A DNA stretch of 64,000 nucleotides from Leptolyngbya sp. SIO1E4 (lineage in GTDB: Bacteria > Cyanobacteriota > Cyanobacteriia > Phormidesmidales > Phormidesmidaceae): positions 446,001-510,000 of the forward strand of contig JAAHFU020000002.1 of assembly GCA_010672825.2 (NCBI GenBank), read 5' to 3'. Of this stretch, positions 54,552 to 64,000 are shown piece after piece. The position numbers and the translations under genes were made by a program. How positions within the stretch are numbered: position 1 is the first letter of the stretch; each line of letters opens with the position of its first letter. The notes under the pieces are model-generated. The model had not been told where the DNA came from. It saw only the letters and a program-made list of their open reading frames with translations, and made no database searches.

Positions 54552-54770
54552 TGAGTACTCTAGTATTTTTGCCTAATAGGCCTACCAAAGTCACCTCAAA
54601 GCCTTAAAAATAAAGGGGTTTCGCTGAGTACAAGAATAACCGGACAGGGGCTTTAAAACACCAGTCCGCACGGTAAGAAATACCAGTACCCCTAACCGAA
54701 AAAATATTTTTATCCTGAGTTTTTCAAGGGTTTCAGCGATTGAGTACAGCGTTAATCATCTAATAAATCC
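54552..54770 (+). promoter_or_regulatory. nifB promoter region with three TGAGTAC boxes
   Basis: TGAGTAC occurs at 54552, 54625 and 54741 (steps 73 and 116), mirroring the nifP side (73 and 114). The middle box is preceded by AAGGGGTT (54613-54620). The last reads TTGAGTACAGCGTTAATC followed by TCTAATAAATC; TTGAGT and TAATAA are plausible -35 and -10 (15-base spacer). This predicts a transcript start near 54775 and a leader of about 370 bases before the nifB ATG. The bases 54771-55146 hold no gene that I can support. CnfR control is inferred. Confidence 0.7.
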
Positions 54771-55146
54771 TATCGAGCAATCCGACTAAAACAGGGTTAA
54801 GGCGATTGCTATAACTCCTTCAACGCCAAACGGCCCACCTTTGATGAATTGCAACTCCAGGTAATTGGAAGCAATCGTTAACTAGCTCGGTTAGAGCATT
54901 GCCTAAATACGAACGATTGATTCGCGAGTTTCCTTCTTAGCAATTCCCGTCTAAAGAGATTCCAGATGTTTCCAACCCGATGCCTTCCATACCGTTTTTA
55001 ACGCTATCGAAGTGCCCCACAAGACTCTCTCGGAAATACTCTTTAGCCACAAAGATTGGGTCTGGAAGCAATGCAGCCGCTCGTGCCTGTCTGAGTTGCG
55101 ATCGCGGCGTGAACTGGCCCACCGACCCTTCCTTTATATAGAGACC

Positions 55147-56613
55147 ATGACGCCTCCACCTGCGCAGACGACAACCGCCCCTGTTTTAGACATCTCGCTA
55201 ACGAAGACCAAAACCCAAGTTAAACCCAAAAGCAGCAGCAGTTGCGGCTGTAGCAGTTCGGGAGCACCCGATGGGCTCGACGAAAAAATGAAGGCACGGA
55301 TTGAAAAACATCCTTGCTATAGCGAAGAAGCCCACCATCACTACGCCCGCATGCATGTGGCTGTGGCCCCCGCTTGCAACATCCAGTGTAATTACTGCAA
55401 TCGCAAGTACGACTGTGCCAACGAAAGCCGCCCTGGGGTTGTCAGTGAACTGCTGACTCCAGAAGAAGCCGCCCACAAGGTGCTAGTCGTGGCAGGCAAA
55501 ATTCCCCAAATGACCGTGCTAGGGATTGCCGGGCCTGGTGACCCCCTCGCCAACCCTGAAAAAACCTTCCGCACCTTCGAGCTAATTGCAGACAAAGCCC
55601 CTGATATCAAGCTCTGCCTCTCTACCAACGGGCTGATGTTGCCTGACCATGTAGAGCGCATCAAGAACCTCAACGTAGACCACGTCACCATCACGATTAA
55701 TATGGTGGATCCTGCCATTGGCGAGAAGATTTATCCTTGGGTGCACTACCGTCGCAAGCGCTATCGCGGCATTGAGGGGGTGAAAATCCTGCACGAGCGG
55801 CAGATGGAAGGCTTACAGGCGTTACGAGAAGCCGACATTCTCTGCAAAGTCAATTCGGTGCTGATTCCTGGCATCAATGATGAGCACATGCCGGAAGTGA
55901 ATAAAGCGATTCGGGCCCGGGGTGCTTTCCTGCACAACATCATGCCGCTGATCTCAGCCCCCGAGCATGGCACTTACTTTGGCCTGAACGGTCAACGTGG
56001 GCCTAATCCCAAAGAACTGAAGGCCGTTCAAGACAAGTGCTCCGGCAACATGAAGATGATGCGTCACTGTCGCCAGTGCCGTGCTGATGCCGTAGGGCTA
56101 CTCGGTGAAGACCGCAGCCAGGAATTCACCAAAGAGAAGTTCATGGAAATGCCAGAATCCTACAACCTGGAAGCACGCCAGGCCGTTCACATCAGCATTG
56201 AGCAGGCCAAAGCTGCCGTTGCTGAGAAGAAACAGGCCGCTGCCGGGAAACGTCGTCAACGGCCAAAAGCTTCCCCTAAAGTTCTCGTGGCGGTTGCCAC
56301 CAAAGGCGGTGGCTTGGTGAACCAGCATTTTGGGCACGCCAAGGAATTCATGATTTACGAGGTCGATGCCACCGATGCTAAGTTCGTCAGCCATCGCAAA
56401 GTCGCTGACTACTGCCAAGGTGGCTACGGGGAAGAAGCCGCTCTGGCAGGCATCATCAACACCATCGCTGACTGCAAAGCCATCTTGGCAGCCAAAGTTG
56501 GCCCATGCCCACAGAAAGAGCTGAAGAACGCAGGCCTCCATGTCATCGAAGCTTATGACGTCATCGAGTCTGTGGCCCGGCATTTCTACGACGAATACGT
56601 TCTAGAGAACTAG
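55147..56613 (+). CDS. nifB: Nitrogenase cofactor biosynthesis protein NifB
   Basis: A 488-residue radical-SAM enzyme that builds NifB-co, the Fe-S-carbide core of FeMo-co. Radical SAM motif C77-x3-C81-x2-C84 ([15 protein letters not shown]). An N-terminal Ser/Cys-rich CGCSSS segment, and [15 protein letters not shown] with further cluster ligands, are also present. The C-terminal NifX-like domain (~380-488, [20 protein letters not shown]) is fused as usual in this group. ATG 55147 begins MTPPPAQ; GTG 55012 would add 45 unlikely residues. First gene of the rightward nif operon. Confidence 0.97.
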   Translation: MTPPPAQTTTAPVLDISLTKTKTQVKPKSSSSCGCSSSGAPDGLDEKMKARIEKHPCYSEEAHHHYARMHVAVAPACNIQCNYCNRKYDCANESRPGVVSELLTPEEAAHKVLVVAGKIPQMTVLGIAGPGDPLANPEKTFRTFELIADKAPDIKLCLSTNGLMLPDHVERIKNLNVDHVTITINMVDPAIGEKIYPWVHYRRKRYRGIEGVKILHERQMEGLQALREADILCKVNSVLIPGINDEHMPEVNKAIRARGAFLHNIMPLISAPEHGTYFGLNGQRGPNPKELKAVQDKCSGNMKMMRHCRQCRADAVGLLGEDRSQEFTKEKFMEMPESYNLEARQAVHISIEQAKAAVAEKKQAAAGKRRQRPKASPKVLVAVATKGGGLVNQHFGHAKEFMIYEVDATDAKFVSHRKVADYCQGGYGEEAALAGIINTIADCKAILAAKVGPCPQKELKNAGLHVIEAYDVIESVARHFYDEYVLEN

Positions 56614-56698
56614 AGAAAAAAGAAGATGGGCTGGCCTTGTGCCAGCCCCGACTGCTCCACTCCTCTGCCCCCACCCCCCCTTAGCGAGGACCCAAGCC

Positions 56699-57103
56699 AT
56701 GACTTACACCATCACCACTAACTGCATCGGTTGTCAGCGCTGTCTCTCGGCCTGCCCAACCGAAGCCATTCAGACGGATGGATCGGCGTTTTGGATTGAC
56801 GTTAATCGCTGCACCCAGTGCCAAGGCTCCTACGGGGTGCCCCAATGCTGGTCGGTGTGTCCGACGAACGAAGGTTGTGTTTCGCTAACGACCGGAACCG
56901 TGATGGTGCCCCTAACCTCCGGGTCGGAAGCTTCAGCAGACTATTGGGAGTCCTGGTTCGCCCGATATACGCGCTTGGTAGCCCGTCTAAATACCTCGAA
57001 GCAGTCAGGTTACTGGCGGCGATGGTTCGACAACTACTCCCAGGTTTTGGGAAATTTGCAAGCGCATTACAGCAACGGTACGAATGCACCGTCAGCCCCT
57101 TAG
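56699..57103 (+). CDS. fdxN: nif-associated 4Fe-4S ferredoxin FdxN
   Basis: A 134-residue protein with two cluster motifs at the N-terminus: CIGCQRCLSACPTEAI and CTQCQGSYGVPQCWSVCPTNEGC (the second with the longer spacing of nif ferredoxins). It has a C-terminal extension rich in Trp/Tyr (YWESWFARY...YWRRWFDNY). FdxN is thought to supply electrons to NifB chemistry. The gene is uninterrupted, unlike in some heterocystous strains. ATG 56699 is chosen because the ferredoxin begins there. Confidence 0.93.
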   Translation: MTYTITTNCIGCQRCLSACPTEAIQTDGSAFWIDVNRCTQCQGSYGVPQCWSVCPTNEGCVSLTTGTVMVPLTSGSEASADYWESWFARYTRLVARLNTSKQSGYWRRWFDNYSQVLGNLQAHYSNGTNAPSAP

Positions 57104-57217
57104 CCCCAGCCATTGTCTGATCGCTCCGTTCCCTAACCGGTAGGGGTAAGCACAAGATCGCTCCCTACTTTCCTACTCATTCCCCTGTTGCCCCTCACTC
57201 ACTCGGAGATAACTGTA

Positions 57218-58411
57218 ATGGTCATTTATTTGGATAACAACGCCACCACTCGGGTTGATCCCGATGTTTTGGCGGCGATGCTGCCCTATTTGAGCGACCT
57301 CTATGGCAACCCATCTTCGATGCATAGTTTTGGGGGACAAGTGGGGGCAGCAATCCAGGATGCGAGAGCCCAAGTCGCCCAGTTATTAGGGGCAGAAGAT
57401 ACCGAAATTATCTTCAATAGCTGCGGCAGCGAGGGCAATAATACCGCTATCCACGCGGCTTTAGCAGCTCAACCCGAGAAACGCCATATCGTCACCACAG
57501 TTGTGGAGCATCCGGCTATTCTCAACGTCTGCAAGCACCTGGAGAAAAAAGGCTACAGCGTCACTTACCTTTCAGTGGATAAGCAGGGCCAGCTTGACCT
57601 CATGGAGGTAGAGGCAGCCATGACTGGGGGGACTGCCCTGGTGACGACGATGTATGCCAACAACGAAACCGGCGTAATTTTCCCCGTAGAGCAGATTGGG
57701 GCGATCGCTCAAGAATATGGCGCGACTTTCCATGTGGATGCGGTACAAGCCGTCGGCAAGGTGCCCCTAAATCTGAAAAATAGCACCATTGACCTGCTTA
57801 CTCTCTCCGGCCACAAACTCCATGCTCCCAAGGGCATCGGTGCGCTTTATGTGCGACGCGGCTTCCGTTTCCGCCCCTTCTTACTAGGAGGACACCAGGA
57901 ACGGGGCCGCCGCGCCGGGACCCAAAACGTACCGGGGATTATCGCCTTAGGCAAAGCTGCAGAGCTAGCGCGCAAGCATCTGCTGGATGTCGATCAAGAG
58001 CGTTGGCTCCGAGATTTGCTAGAGAATCAACTGCTGGATCTGATTCCCGACTGCGAAGTCAATGGCGGAGGCACCACTCGCCTGCCCAATACCTCCAACA
58101 TTGGCTTCAAGTACATCGAAGGTGAGGCAATTCTGTTCATGCTGAATCAGCAGGGCATCTGTGCCTCCTCTGGATCGGCTTGCACCTCTGGTTCCCTAGA
58201 TCCCTCCCATGTGCTGATGGCAATGGGGCTGCCCTACACCATCTTGCACGGCTCCATACGCTTTAGCCTCTCTCGGTTCACGACCGAAAACGAAATTCGC
58301 CATGTTTTGGCCGTCATGCCCGGCATTGTCGAAAAACTGCGCGCCATCTCCCCATTCAATAACGATGAGGCTGATTGGCTGCAAGGACGCGATGTGGCAG
58401 TTACTGCATAG
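57218..58411 (+). CDS. nifS: Cysteine desulfurase NifS
   Basis: A 397-residue PLP enzyme releasing sulfur from cysteine for Fe-S cluster building. It starts MVIYLDNNATTRVDP. It has the PLP lysine in LSGHKLHAPKG (~205), HVDAVQAVGK, and the catalytic Cys in the SSGSACTSGSLDPSHVL loop (~325). GGAG at 57205 supports ATG 57218. It partners with NifU, encoded next. Confidence 0.96.
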   Translation: MVIYLDNNATTRVDPDVLAAMLPYLSDLYGNPSSMHSFGGQVGAAIQDARAQVAQLLGAEDTEIIFNSCGSEGNNTAIHAALAAQPEKRHIVTTVVEHPAILNVCKHLEKKGYSVTYLSVDKQGQLDLMEVEAAMTGGTALVTTMYANNETGVIFPVEQIGAIAQEYGATFHVDAVQAVGKVPLNLKNSTIDLLTLSGHKLHAPKGIGALYVRRGFRFRPFLLGGHQERGRRAGTQNVPGIIALGKAAELARKHLLDVDQERWLRDLLENQLLDLIPDCEVNGGGTTRLPNTSNIGFKYIEGEAILFMLNQQGICASSGSACTSGSLDPSHVLMAMGLPYTILHGSIRFSLSRFTTENEIRHVLAVMPGIVEKLRAISPFNNDEADWLQGRDVAVTA

Positions 58412-58554
58412 GGATCGCAAACAGTAAGTAACCGGGTTTCTTCTATTGGGCAGACAGATAATCAATACCTCCGCCAGAACCCCGACCCCTTAGCCCCTTA
58501 CTCTCTCTCCCCTTACTCCCTCCTACCCCTCAACCCTCTACCTCCAGAAAAGCC

Positions 58555-59481
58555 ATGTGGGACTATTCCGAAAAAGTACTCGAATTGTTTTACAACCCCA
58601 TTAACCAGGGGACGATCGCAGACCCGGATGAATCCGATGTGGCTGTGGTTTACGGCGAAGTCGGCAGCATTTCCTGTGGGGATGCCCTGCGGCTGCACCT
58701 GAAGATTCAGGAATCTACAGAGACAATTTTGGACTCCCGGTTCCAGACCTTTGGTTGTACTAGCGCGATCGCCTCCTCGTCCGCATTAACCGAAATCATC
58801 AAGGGCAAAACCCTGGATGAAGCCCTCAACATCTCCAACCAGGACATTGCCGAATATCTAGGCGGCCTGCCAGAAGCCAAAATGCACTGCTCCGTTATGG
58901 GCCAAGAAGCCTTGGAAGCAGCGATTTACAAGTATCGCGGCATTGAAGTCGAGCACCACGAAGAAGACGAAGGCACCCTGATCTGCTCCTGCTTTGGCAT
59001 CACAGAACCCCGAGTTCGCCGGGTCATTATTGAAAACGACCTCACAACCGTTGAGCAAGTCACCAACTATGTCAAAGCAGGGGGCGGCTGCGGTTCCTGT
59101 TTGGCCAACATCGAAGACATTCTGATCGAAGTGCAGCAGGAGCGCGAAGCCGTGCCCGGACGGGTCGCCGCAGAGATTGCCATTGCTGAGGAGCAGAAGG
59201 GCCAAGTTGTTGGAGAGGCAGATCTCCCGGCAATCCGGATGACCACCGTTCAAAAAATCAAGCTCATCCAGCATGTGCTGGATAAAGAAATTCGCCCCAT
59301 CTTGGTCGCCGATGGCGGCGATGTAGAGCTGTTCGATATCGATGGTGATCGCGTCCAAGTCTCCCTCAAAGGAGCCTGCGGCAGCTGTTCTAGCAGCACC
59401 ACCACCGTGAAACACGCGATCGAAGCCAAGCTCAAGGAGTTCGTTTTACCCACCCTCACTGTGGAAGAGGTAGCGGGGTAA
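58555..59481 (+). CDS. nifU: Fe-S cluster scaffold NifU
   Basis: A 308-residue, three-domain NifU: N-terminal IscU-like domain (~1-130, with SCGDALRLHLK, FGCTSAIASSSALTE, AKMHCSVMG), central BFD-like 2Fe-2S domain (~145-195, CSCFGITEPRVRRVI ... GGGCGSCLANIE) and C-terminal NifU/Nfu domain with GACGSCSSST (~280). It assembles clusters with sulfur from NifS and passes them to nitrogenase proteins. Full length. A 143-bp pyrimidine-rich spacer separates it from nifS. Confidence 0.96.
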   Translation: MWDYSEKVLELFYNPINQGTIADPDESDVAVVYGEVGSISCGDALRLHLKIQESTETILDSRFQTFGCTSAIASSSALTEIIKGKTLDEALNISNQDIAEYLGGLPEAKMHCSVMGQEALEAAIYKYRGIEVEHHEEDEGTLICSCFGITEPRVRRVIIENDLTTVEQVTNYVKAGGGCGSCLANIEDILIEVQQEREAVPGRVAAEIAIAEEQKGQVVGEADLPAIRMTTVQKIKLIQHVLDKEIRPILVADGGDVELFDIDGDRVQVSLKGACGSCSSSTTTVKHAIEAKLKEFVLPTLTVEEVAG

Positions 59482-59482
59482 C

Positions 59483-59600
59483 CAGGTAGATGAGTAGCCG
59501 GGTAGATGGGTAGCCGGGTAGCCAAAAACTCATTGTTCATCCACCATTCGGCTGAACTTGCGCCAAAACCCTTCCACTCATCCACCCTACGACTCTCTCA
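59483..59600 (+). repeat. Complementary octamer repeats in the nifU-nifH spacer
   Basis: Right after nifU, GGTAGATGAGTAGCCGGGTA-type octamers run from 59485 to 59522. Complementary CATCCACC/CTCATCCACC units occur at 59538-59545 and 59577-59586. GGTAGATGAG (59485-59494) can pair with CTCATCCACC (59577-59586) at nine of ten positions. CCCTCCC-type tracts follow to ~59630. The spacer is 354 bp in all and carries the likely nifH leader and promoter. Confidence 0.65.
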
Positions 59601-59725
59601 CCCTCCCACTCTTCCCCTCCCCCCCTCCCCCCATGAACATCCCCAATCGCTACGTTCACTTCGGGCGATCGCCCCCGGCCTAACCCCGAAGTCCCACGCT
59701 TTCCTCCTAGAGAAGTCAGCTTGTC

Positions 59726-59747
59726 AGTCCAAATTCAGTCCAAATTC
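59726..59747. repeat. 11-bp tandem repeat upstream of nifH
   Basis: AGTCCAAATTC occurs twice in direct succession (59726-59736, 59737-59747), followed by a degenerate GAATTTT-type heptamer stretch to 59775. It lies 90-110 bases before the nifH ATG. Confidence 0.8.
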
Positions 59748-59778
59748 TGAATTTTGAGTTTTGAATTCTGTTTCCTGA

Positions 59779-60708
<930 letters not shown>

Positions 60709-60844
60709 TCCCTAACTGCCTGAACGGGTCGGCACAGACCAAATCACTTGCGAGTAAGCATTCAGGGTCTCCCGTACCCGGTCAGGTATTACTTCCCCTC
60801 CAGCACTCAAAATCCTACTCCCTACAGCCAACAGAGAGGGCAAC

Positions 60845-62290
60845 ATGACCACCGTAGAAGACAGAAAAGCGCTCGTCCAGGAGGTTCTGGACGCGTACCC
60901 CGCCAAAGCTAAAAAGAGCCGTTCCAAGCACCTTAATGTCTCAGAAGAAGGCGCTTCCGACTGCGGCGTTAAGTCCAACAAAAAATCCGTTCCCGGCGTA
61001 ATGACTACTCGTGGCTGTGCCTATGCAGGGGCCAAAGGGGTGGTTTGGGGGCCGGTGAAAGATATGATTCACATCAGCCATGGCCCCGTGGGCTGCGGCT
61101 ACTATTCCTGGTCTGGTCGCCGTAACTACTATGTGGGCACCACCGGGGTAGATACCTTTGGCACCATGCAGTTCACGTCCGACTTCCAGGAACGTGACAT
61201 TGTATTTGGAGGTGACAAAAAGCTCGACAAGCTGATCGACGAACTCGAAGAACTCTTCCCCCTCAGCAAAGGCACGACCATTGAATCAGAATGCCCCGTT
61301 GGTTTGATTGGCGATGACATCGAAGCCGTTGCAAAAAAACAAGCCAAGAAGACTGGCAAACCCGTTGTGCCCGTTCGTTGTGAAGGCTTCCGAGGCGTTT
61401 CCCAATCGCTAGGTCACCACATTGCTAACGACACCGTGCGTGATTGGGTGCTGCCCAAGGCCGACGAGTATCGTCAGCTCCCCGAAGGCTTTGAGTCTAG
61501 CCCCTACGACGTCAACATCATTGGGGACTACAACATCGGGGGTGACGCTTGGCCAAGCCGTTTGTTGATGGAAGCCATCGGGCTACGGGTGATCTGTCAG
61601 TTCTCTGGGGATGGCACCTTCAACGAAGTAGTGATGACGCCCCTAGCGAAGCTAAACCTGATCCACTGCTACCGCTCCATGAACTATATCTGCCGCTTCA
61701 TGGAAGAGAAGTACGGCATCGGCTGGCTAGAGTACAACTTCTTTGGCCCCACTCAGATTGCTAAATCCCTGCGTAAGATTGCCGCCCAGTTTGACGAGAC
61801 TATTCAGGCTAAAGCTGAAGAAGTGATTGCTCAAAACCAGGCCCGCATGGATTCCATCATTGCCAAGTATCGTCCTCGCCTGGAAGGCAAGAAAGTCATG
61901 ATGATGGTCGGTGGCCTGCGTCCCCGTCACGTTATCCCCGCTTTCGAAGATCTGGGGATGGATGTGATTGGTACCGGCTATGAATTCGGCCACGGCGATG
62001 ACTACAAGCGCACCGCCGACTACGTCAAAGAAGGCACTGTCATTTATGACGATGTCAGCGGCTTCGAATTCGAAGAATTCGCCAAGCAGCTTCAGCCCGA
62101 CCTGATCGCTGCAGGCATTAAAGAGAAGTACGTCTTCCAGAAGATGGCCCTTCCCTTCCGTCAGATGCACTCCTGGGATTATTCCGGCCCCTACCACGGC
62201 TACGAAGGCTTCGAAGTCTTCGCTCGCGATATGGATCTAGCCATCAACAATCCCACCTGGAGCCTGATTAACGCCCCTTGGCAAGAGTAG
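60845..62290 (+). CDS. nifD: Nitrogenase molybdenum-iron protein alpha chain NifD
   Basis: A 481-residue alpha subunit holding FeMo-co. P-cluster ligands: C58 (RGCAYAG), C84 (PVGCGYYSW) and the Cys in [12 protein letters not shown] (~150). FeMo-co ligands: the Cys in [12 protein letters not shown] (~277) and the His in [14 protein letters not shown] (~440). Length and motifs fit a Mo-type enzyme, not VnfD/AnfD. The gene is continuous, with no excision element of the heterocystous type. Confidence 0.98.
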   Translation: MTTVEDRKALVQEVLDAYPAKAKKSRSKHLNVSEEGASDCGVKSNKKSVPGVMTTRGCAYAGAKGVVWGPVKDMIHISHGPVGCGYYSWSGRRNYYVGTTGVDTFGTMQFTSDFQERDIVFGGDKKLDKLIDELEELFPLSKGTTIESECPVGLIGDDIEAVAKKQAKKTGKPVVPVRCEGFRGVSQSLGHHIANDTVRDWVLPKADEYRQLPEGFESSPYDVNIIGDYNIGGDAWPSRLLMEAIGLRVICQFSGDGTFNEVVMTPLAKLNLIHCYRSMNYICRFMEEKYGIGWLEYNFFGPTQIAKSLRKIAAQFDETIQAKAEEVIAQNQARMDSIIAKYRPRLEGKKVMMMVGGLRPRHVIPAFEDLGMDVIGTGYEFGHGDDYKRTADYVKEGTVIYDDVSGFEFEEFAKQLQPDLIAAGIKEKYVFQKMALPFRQMHSWDYSGPYHGYEGFEVFARDMDLAINNPTWSLINAPWQE

Positions 62291-62432
62291 ATGGGTAGAT
62301 GGGTAGATGGGTGGATGGGGAGCAAGCCGCTGTGGATGGACAGGGTCGTATCCCTCGCCTATGTTCCACCTTGTTGATTCCCTCACTCATCCACCCTCCC
62401 ACTCATCCACCCTCCCAACCTCCCACCCTTCA
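62288..62432 (+). repeat. Complementary octamer repeats in the nifD-nifK spacer
   Basis: TAGATGGG is repeated three times and followed by TGGATGGG (62288-62319), beginning in the nifD stop codon. A second array of CACTCATCCACCCTCC (62384-62399 and 62400-62415, period 16) continues with CCTCCCA units to ~62432. GGGTGGATG (62309-62317) is the exact complement of CATCCACCC at 62388-62396 and 62404-62412. The array ends 18 bases before the nifK RBS AGGAG (62441). Confidence 0.8.
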
Positions 62433-62451
62433 CCCCCCTCAGGAGATCATC

Positions 62452-64000
62452 ATGACTGAGAACACGACCCCCCAAGTGCCGGAAAATGCTCCGGATCCGG
62501 GTAAAATCCAAGACCACTTTGACCTATTCAAAACCGATACTTACCAAGACCTGTTCGAATATAAGCGTCAGTTTGAAGGGGCTCACAGCCATGAGGCAGT
62601 AGCTGAAGCCGCAGAATGGACAAAGTCTTGGGACTATCGAGAAAAGAACTTTGAGCGCAAAGCCCTCACGATTAACCCCGCTAAAGCCTGTCAGCCCCTA
62701 GGTGCACTATTTGTAGCAGCAGGCTTTGAAGGGACATTGCCCTACAGCCACGGTTCTCAAGGCTGTGTGGCTTACTTCCGCACCCACCTCACCCGTAACT
62801 ATAAAGAACCCTTCCAAGCGGTATCGTCTTCTATGACAGAAGATGCAGCCGTATTTGGCGGATTGAACAACCTTAAGCAGGGTTTGAACAACTCCTACAC
62901 CCTCTACAAACCCAAAATGATTGCGCTATGCACCACCTGCATGGCCGAGGTCATTGGGGATGACATCGGAGCCTTTATTCAGACCGCCAAAAATGAAGAT
63001 CTAATTCCACAGGATTTACCCGTTCCCTCTGCTCATACTCCAAGCTTTGTCGGTTCCCACATCACCGGCTACGACAATATGCTCAAGAGCATATTGGCCA
63101 CATTGACGGAAGGCAAAAAAGCAGAGACGACCAACGGTAAGTTCAACTTCAACTTGGGCTTCGATCCCTATGTTGGTAACCTCCGTGAGCTGAAGCGGAT
63201 CTTGGGCCTGTTCGGCGTTGACTACACTATCCTGTCGGATAACTCTGATGCCTTTGATTCTCCCAACACGGGCGAGTTCCAAATGTACAACGGGTTGACC
63301 ACCCTGGAAGACGCCGCTGATTCGGTTAACGCTGAAGGCACCTTCTTCTTCCAGAAGTACACCACACCCAAGACCCAGGAATACATCAACAAGGACTGGG
63401 GACAGAAGACCTACAACTTCCGACCTTTCGGCATTCAAGGTACAGATGAGTTCCTGATGGCGCTCTCTGCAATCACGGGTAAGGCAATTCCGTTAGAGCT
63501 TCAGCAAGAGCGGGGTCGCGCTGTGGATGCTTTAACCGATTCCCAAGCTTGGATCCATGGTAAGCGGGTAGCCCTCTACGGCGATCCGGACAACGTCATG
63601 AACATCACTCGCTTCCTGCTAGAAATGGGAGCTGAGCCGGTTCACATCGTAGTCACCAACAGCAACCCAGACTTCGAAGCTGAAGCCCGCGAGCTGCTCA
63701 CCAACAGCCCCTACGGACAAGAAGCAACGGTTTGGGGCAAGAAGGATCTGTGGCACCTGCGTTCCTTGATGTTCACTGAGCCTGTAGACCTGCTGATCGG
63801 CAACTCCTACGGCAAGTACCTCTGGCGTGACACAGGGACCCCACTGGTGCGCATTGGCTATCCCATCTTCGATCGCCACCACATGCACCGCTACCCCACG
63901 TTGGGGTATCAAGGCGCGATCAACCAGTTCAACTGGATCATTAACACCATCCTGGATGAGCTCGATCGCCAGACTATCGTTCCTGCGAAGACGGATATCT
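62452..64000 (+). CDS. nifK: Nitrogenase molybdenum-iron protein beta chain NifK (3' end cut)
   Basis: 516 codons from ATG 62452 (MTENTTPQVPENAPDPGKIQ) to the window edge with no stop. P-cluster cysteines are in NPAKACQPLGA, SHGSQGCVAYFR and CTTCMAEVIGDD. The last codons read LDELDRQTIVPAKTDI, close to the usual end of cyanobacterial NifK, so only a handful of codons are missing. It forms the alpha2-beta2 tetramer with NifD. AGGAGATC lies ten bases before the ATG. Confidence 0.97.
   Translation, partial: MTENTTPQVPENAPDPGKIQDHFDLFKTDTYQDLFEYKRQFEGAHSHEAVAEAAEWTKSWDYREKNFERKALTINPAKACQPLGALFVAAGFEGTLPYSHGSQGCVAYFRTHLTRNYKEPFQAVSSSMTEDAAVFGGLNNLKQGLNNSYTLYKPKMIALCTTCMAEVIGDDIGAFIQTAKNEDLIPQDLPVPSAHTPSFVGSHITGYDNMLKSILATLTEGKKAETTNGKFNFNLGFDPYVGNLRELKRILGLFGVDYTILSDNSDAFDSPNTGEFQMYNGLTTLEDAADSVNAEGTFFFQKYTTPKTQEYINKDWGQKTYNFRPFGIQGTDEFLMALSAITGKAIPLELQQERGRAVDALTDSQAWIHGKRVALYGDPDNVMNITRFLLEMGAEPVHIVVTNSNPDFEAEARELLTNSPYGQEATVWGKKDLWHLRSLMFTEPVDLLIGNSYGKYLWRDTGTPLVRIGYPIFDRHHMHRYPTLGYQGAINQFNWIINTILDELDRQTIVPAKTDI

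Noticed and set aside
55012-55146. Longer nifB start at GTG 55012
   Set aside because: The added 45 residues have no NifB character; ATG 55147 gives the normal N-terminus.
60845-62290. Possible vanadium or iron-only nitrogenase alpha chain
   Set aside because: Length, ligand motifs and the nifH-nifD-nifK order fit the molybdenum enzyme; no vnfG/anfG-type gene lies between nifD and nifK.

Overview
The window looks like chromosomal DNA of a diazotrophic, probably filamentous non-heterocystous cyanobacterium of the Leptolyngbya type. The evidence is the density of HIP1 sites (GCGATCGC), cyanobacteria-specific families (SLH/OprB porin, DUF1818 beside rpoZ, PEP-CTERM, the Asr1405/Asl0597 family), short tandemly repeated heptamers or octamers between genes, and a molybdenum nitrogenase cluster with the low-oxygen activator gene cnfR. 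nifD and fdxN are uninterrupted. No tRNA, rRNA, CRISPR array, transposase or prophage was recognised.

Left part (1-31 kb), mostly accessory and housekeeping genes. It opens with a CPBP-type membrane protease, a GNAT acetyltransferase and two decayed genes: a 5'-truncated Gly/Cys-rich protein and a doubly mutated Uma2 gene. A compact hypE-hypA-hypB operon for NiFe-hydrogenase maturation follows. Next come an SLH/OprB porin and a NitT/TauT-type ABC transporter (permease, ATPase, binding protein). Then: an exported TPR-like protein, a large lipoprotein, a P2-type cation ATPase, a TolB-like propeller protein, an orphan cyclic-peptide-type exporter, another CPBP protease, two exported proteins of unknown role, a cupin protein, mannose-1-phosphate guanylyltransferase, an LCP-family ligase and an SGNH hydrolase.

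Middle part (31-46 kb). rpoZ plus a DUF1818 gene, a PEP-CTERM protein, an L,D-transpeptidase, a GNAT protein, lipoyl synthase, a KirBac potassium channel, a MOSC protein and acylphosphatase. Two large secreted RTX proteins follow: an EEP-type nuclease and a metallophosphatase/5'-nucleotidase, which together could degrade extracellular DNA and nucleotides to release phosphate. A 1.25 kb gene-poor stretch holds a 32-residue mini-protein gene, then a proline iminopeptidase.

Right part (46.7-64 kb), the nitrogen-fixation island. cnfR lies at its left edge. The leftward operon reads nifP, an Asr1405-type gene, dps, a tiny membrane protein, nifV, nifT, an unknown gene, a gamma-glutamylcyclotransferase-like gene and a small membrane protein. 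Diverging from it, nifB-fdxN-nifS-nifU-nifH-nifD-nifK runs rightward, with nifK cut by the window edge a few codons before its expected end. The 1.7 kb region between nifP and nifB carries two mirror-image promoter regions, each with three TGAGTAC boxes at nearly the same spacing, plus a MITE-like palindrome between them. This is the most striking regulatory feature found. The nifU-nifH and nifD-nifK spacers carry mutually complementary octamer repeats that could fold the polycistronic mRNA.

Functional reading: NifB, NifS, NifU, NifV and NifP supply the cofactor (Fe-S core, sulfur, scaffold, homocitrate, and O-acetylserine for cysteine). NifHDK is the enzyme, FdxN probably feeds electrons to NifB chemistry, Dps may limit iron/peroxide damage, and CnfR would switch everything on in low oxygen. 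The hyp genes would serve an uptake hydrogenase encoded outside the window. Assignments come from reading the sequence; no database search was run.
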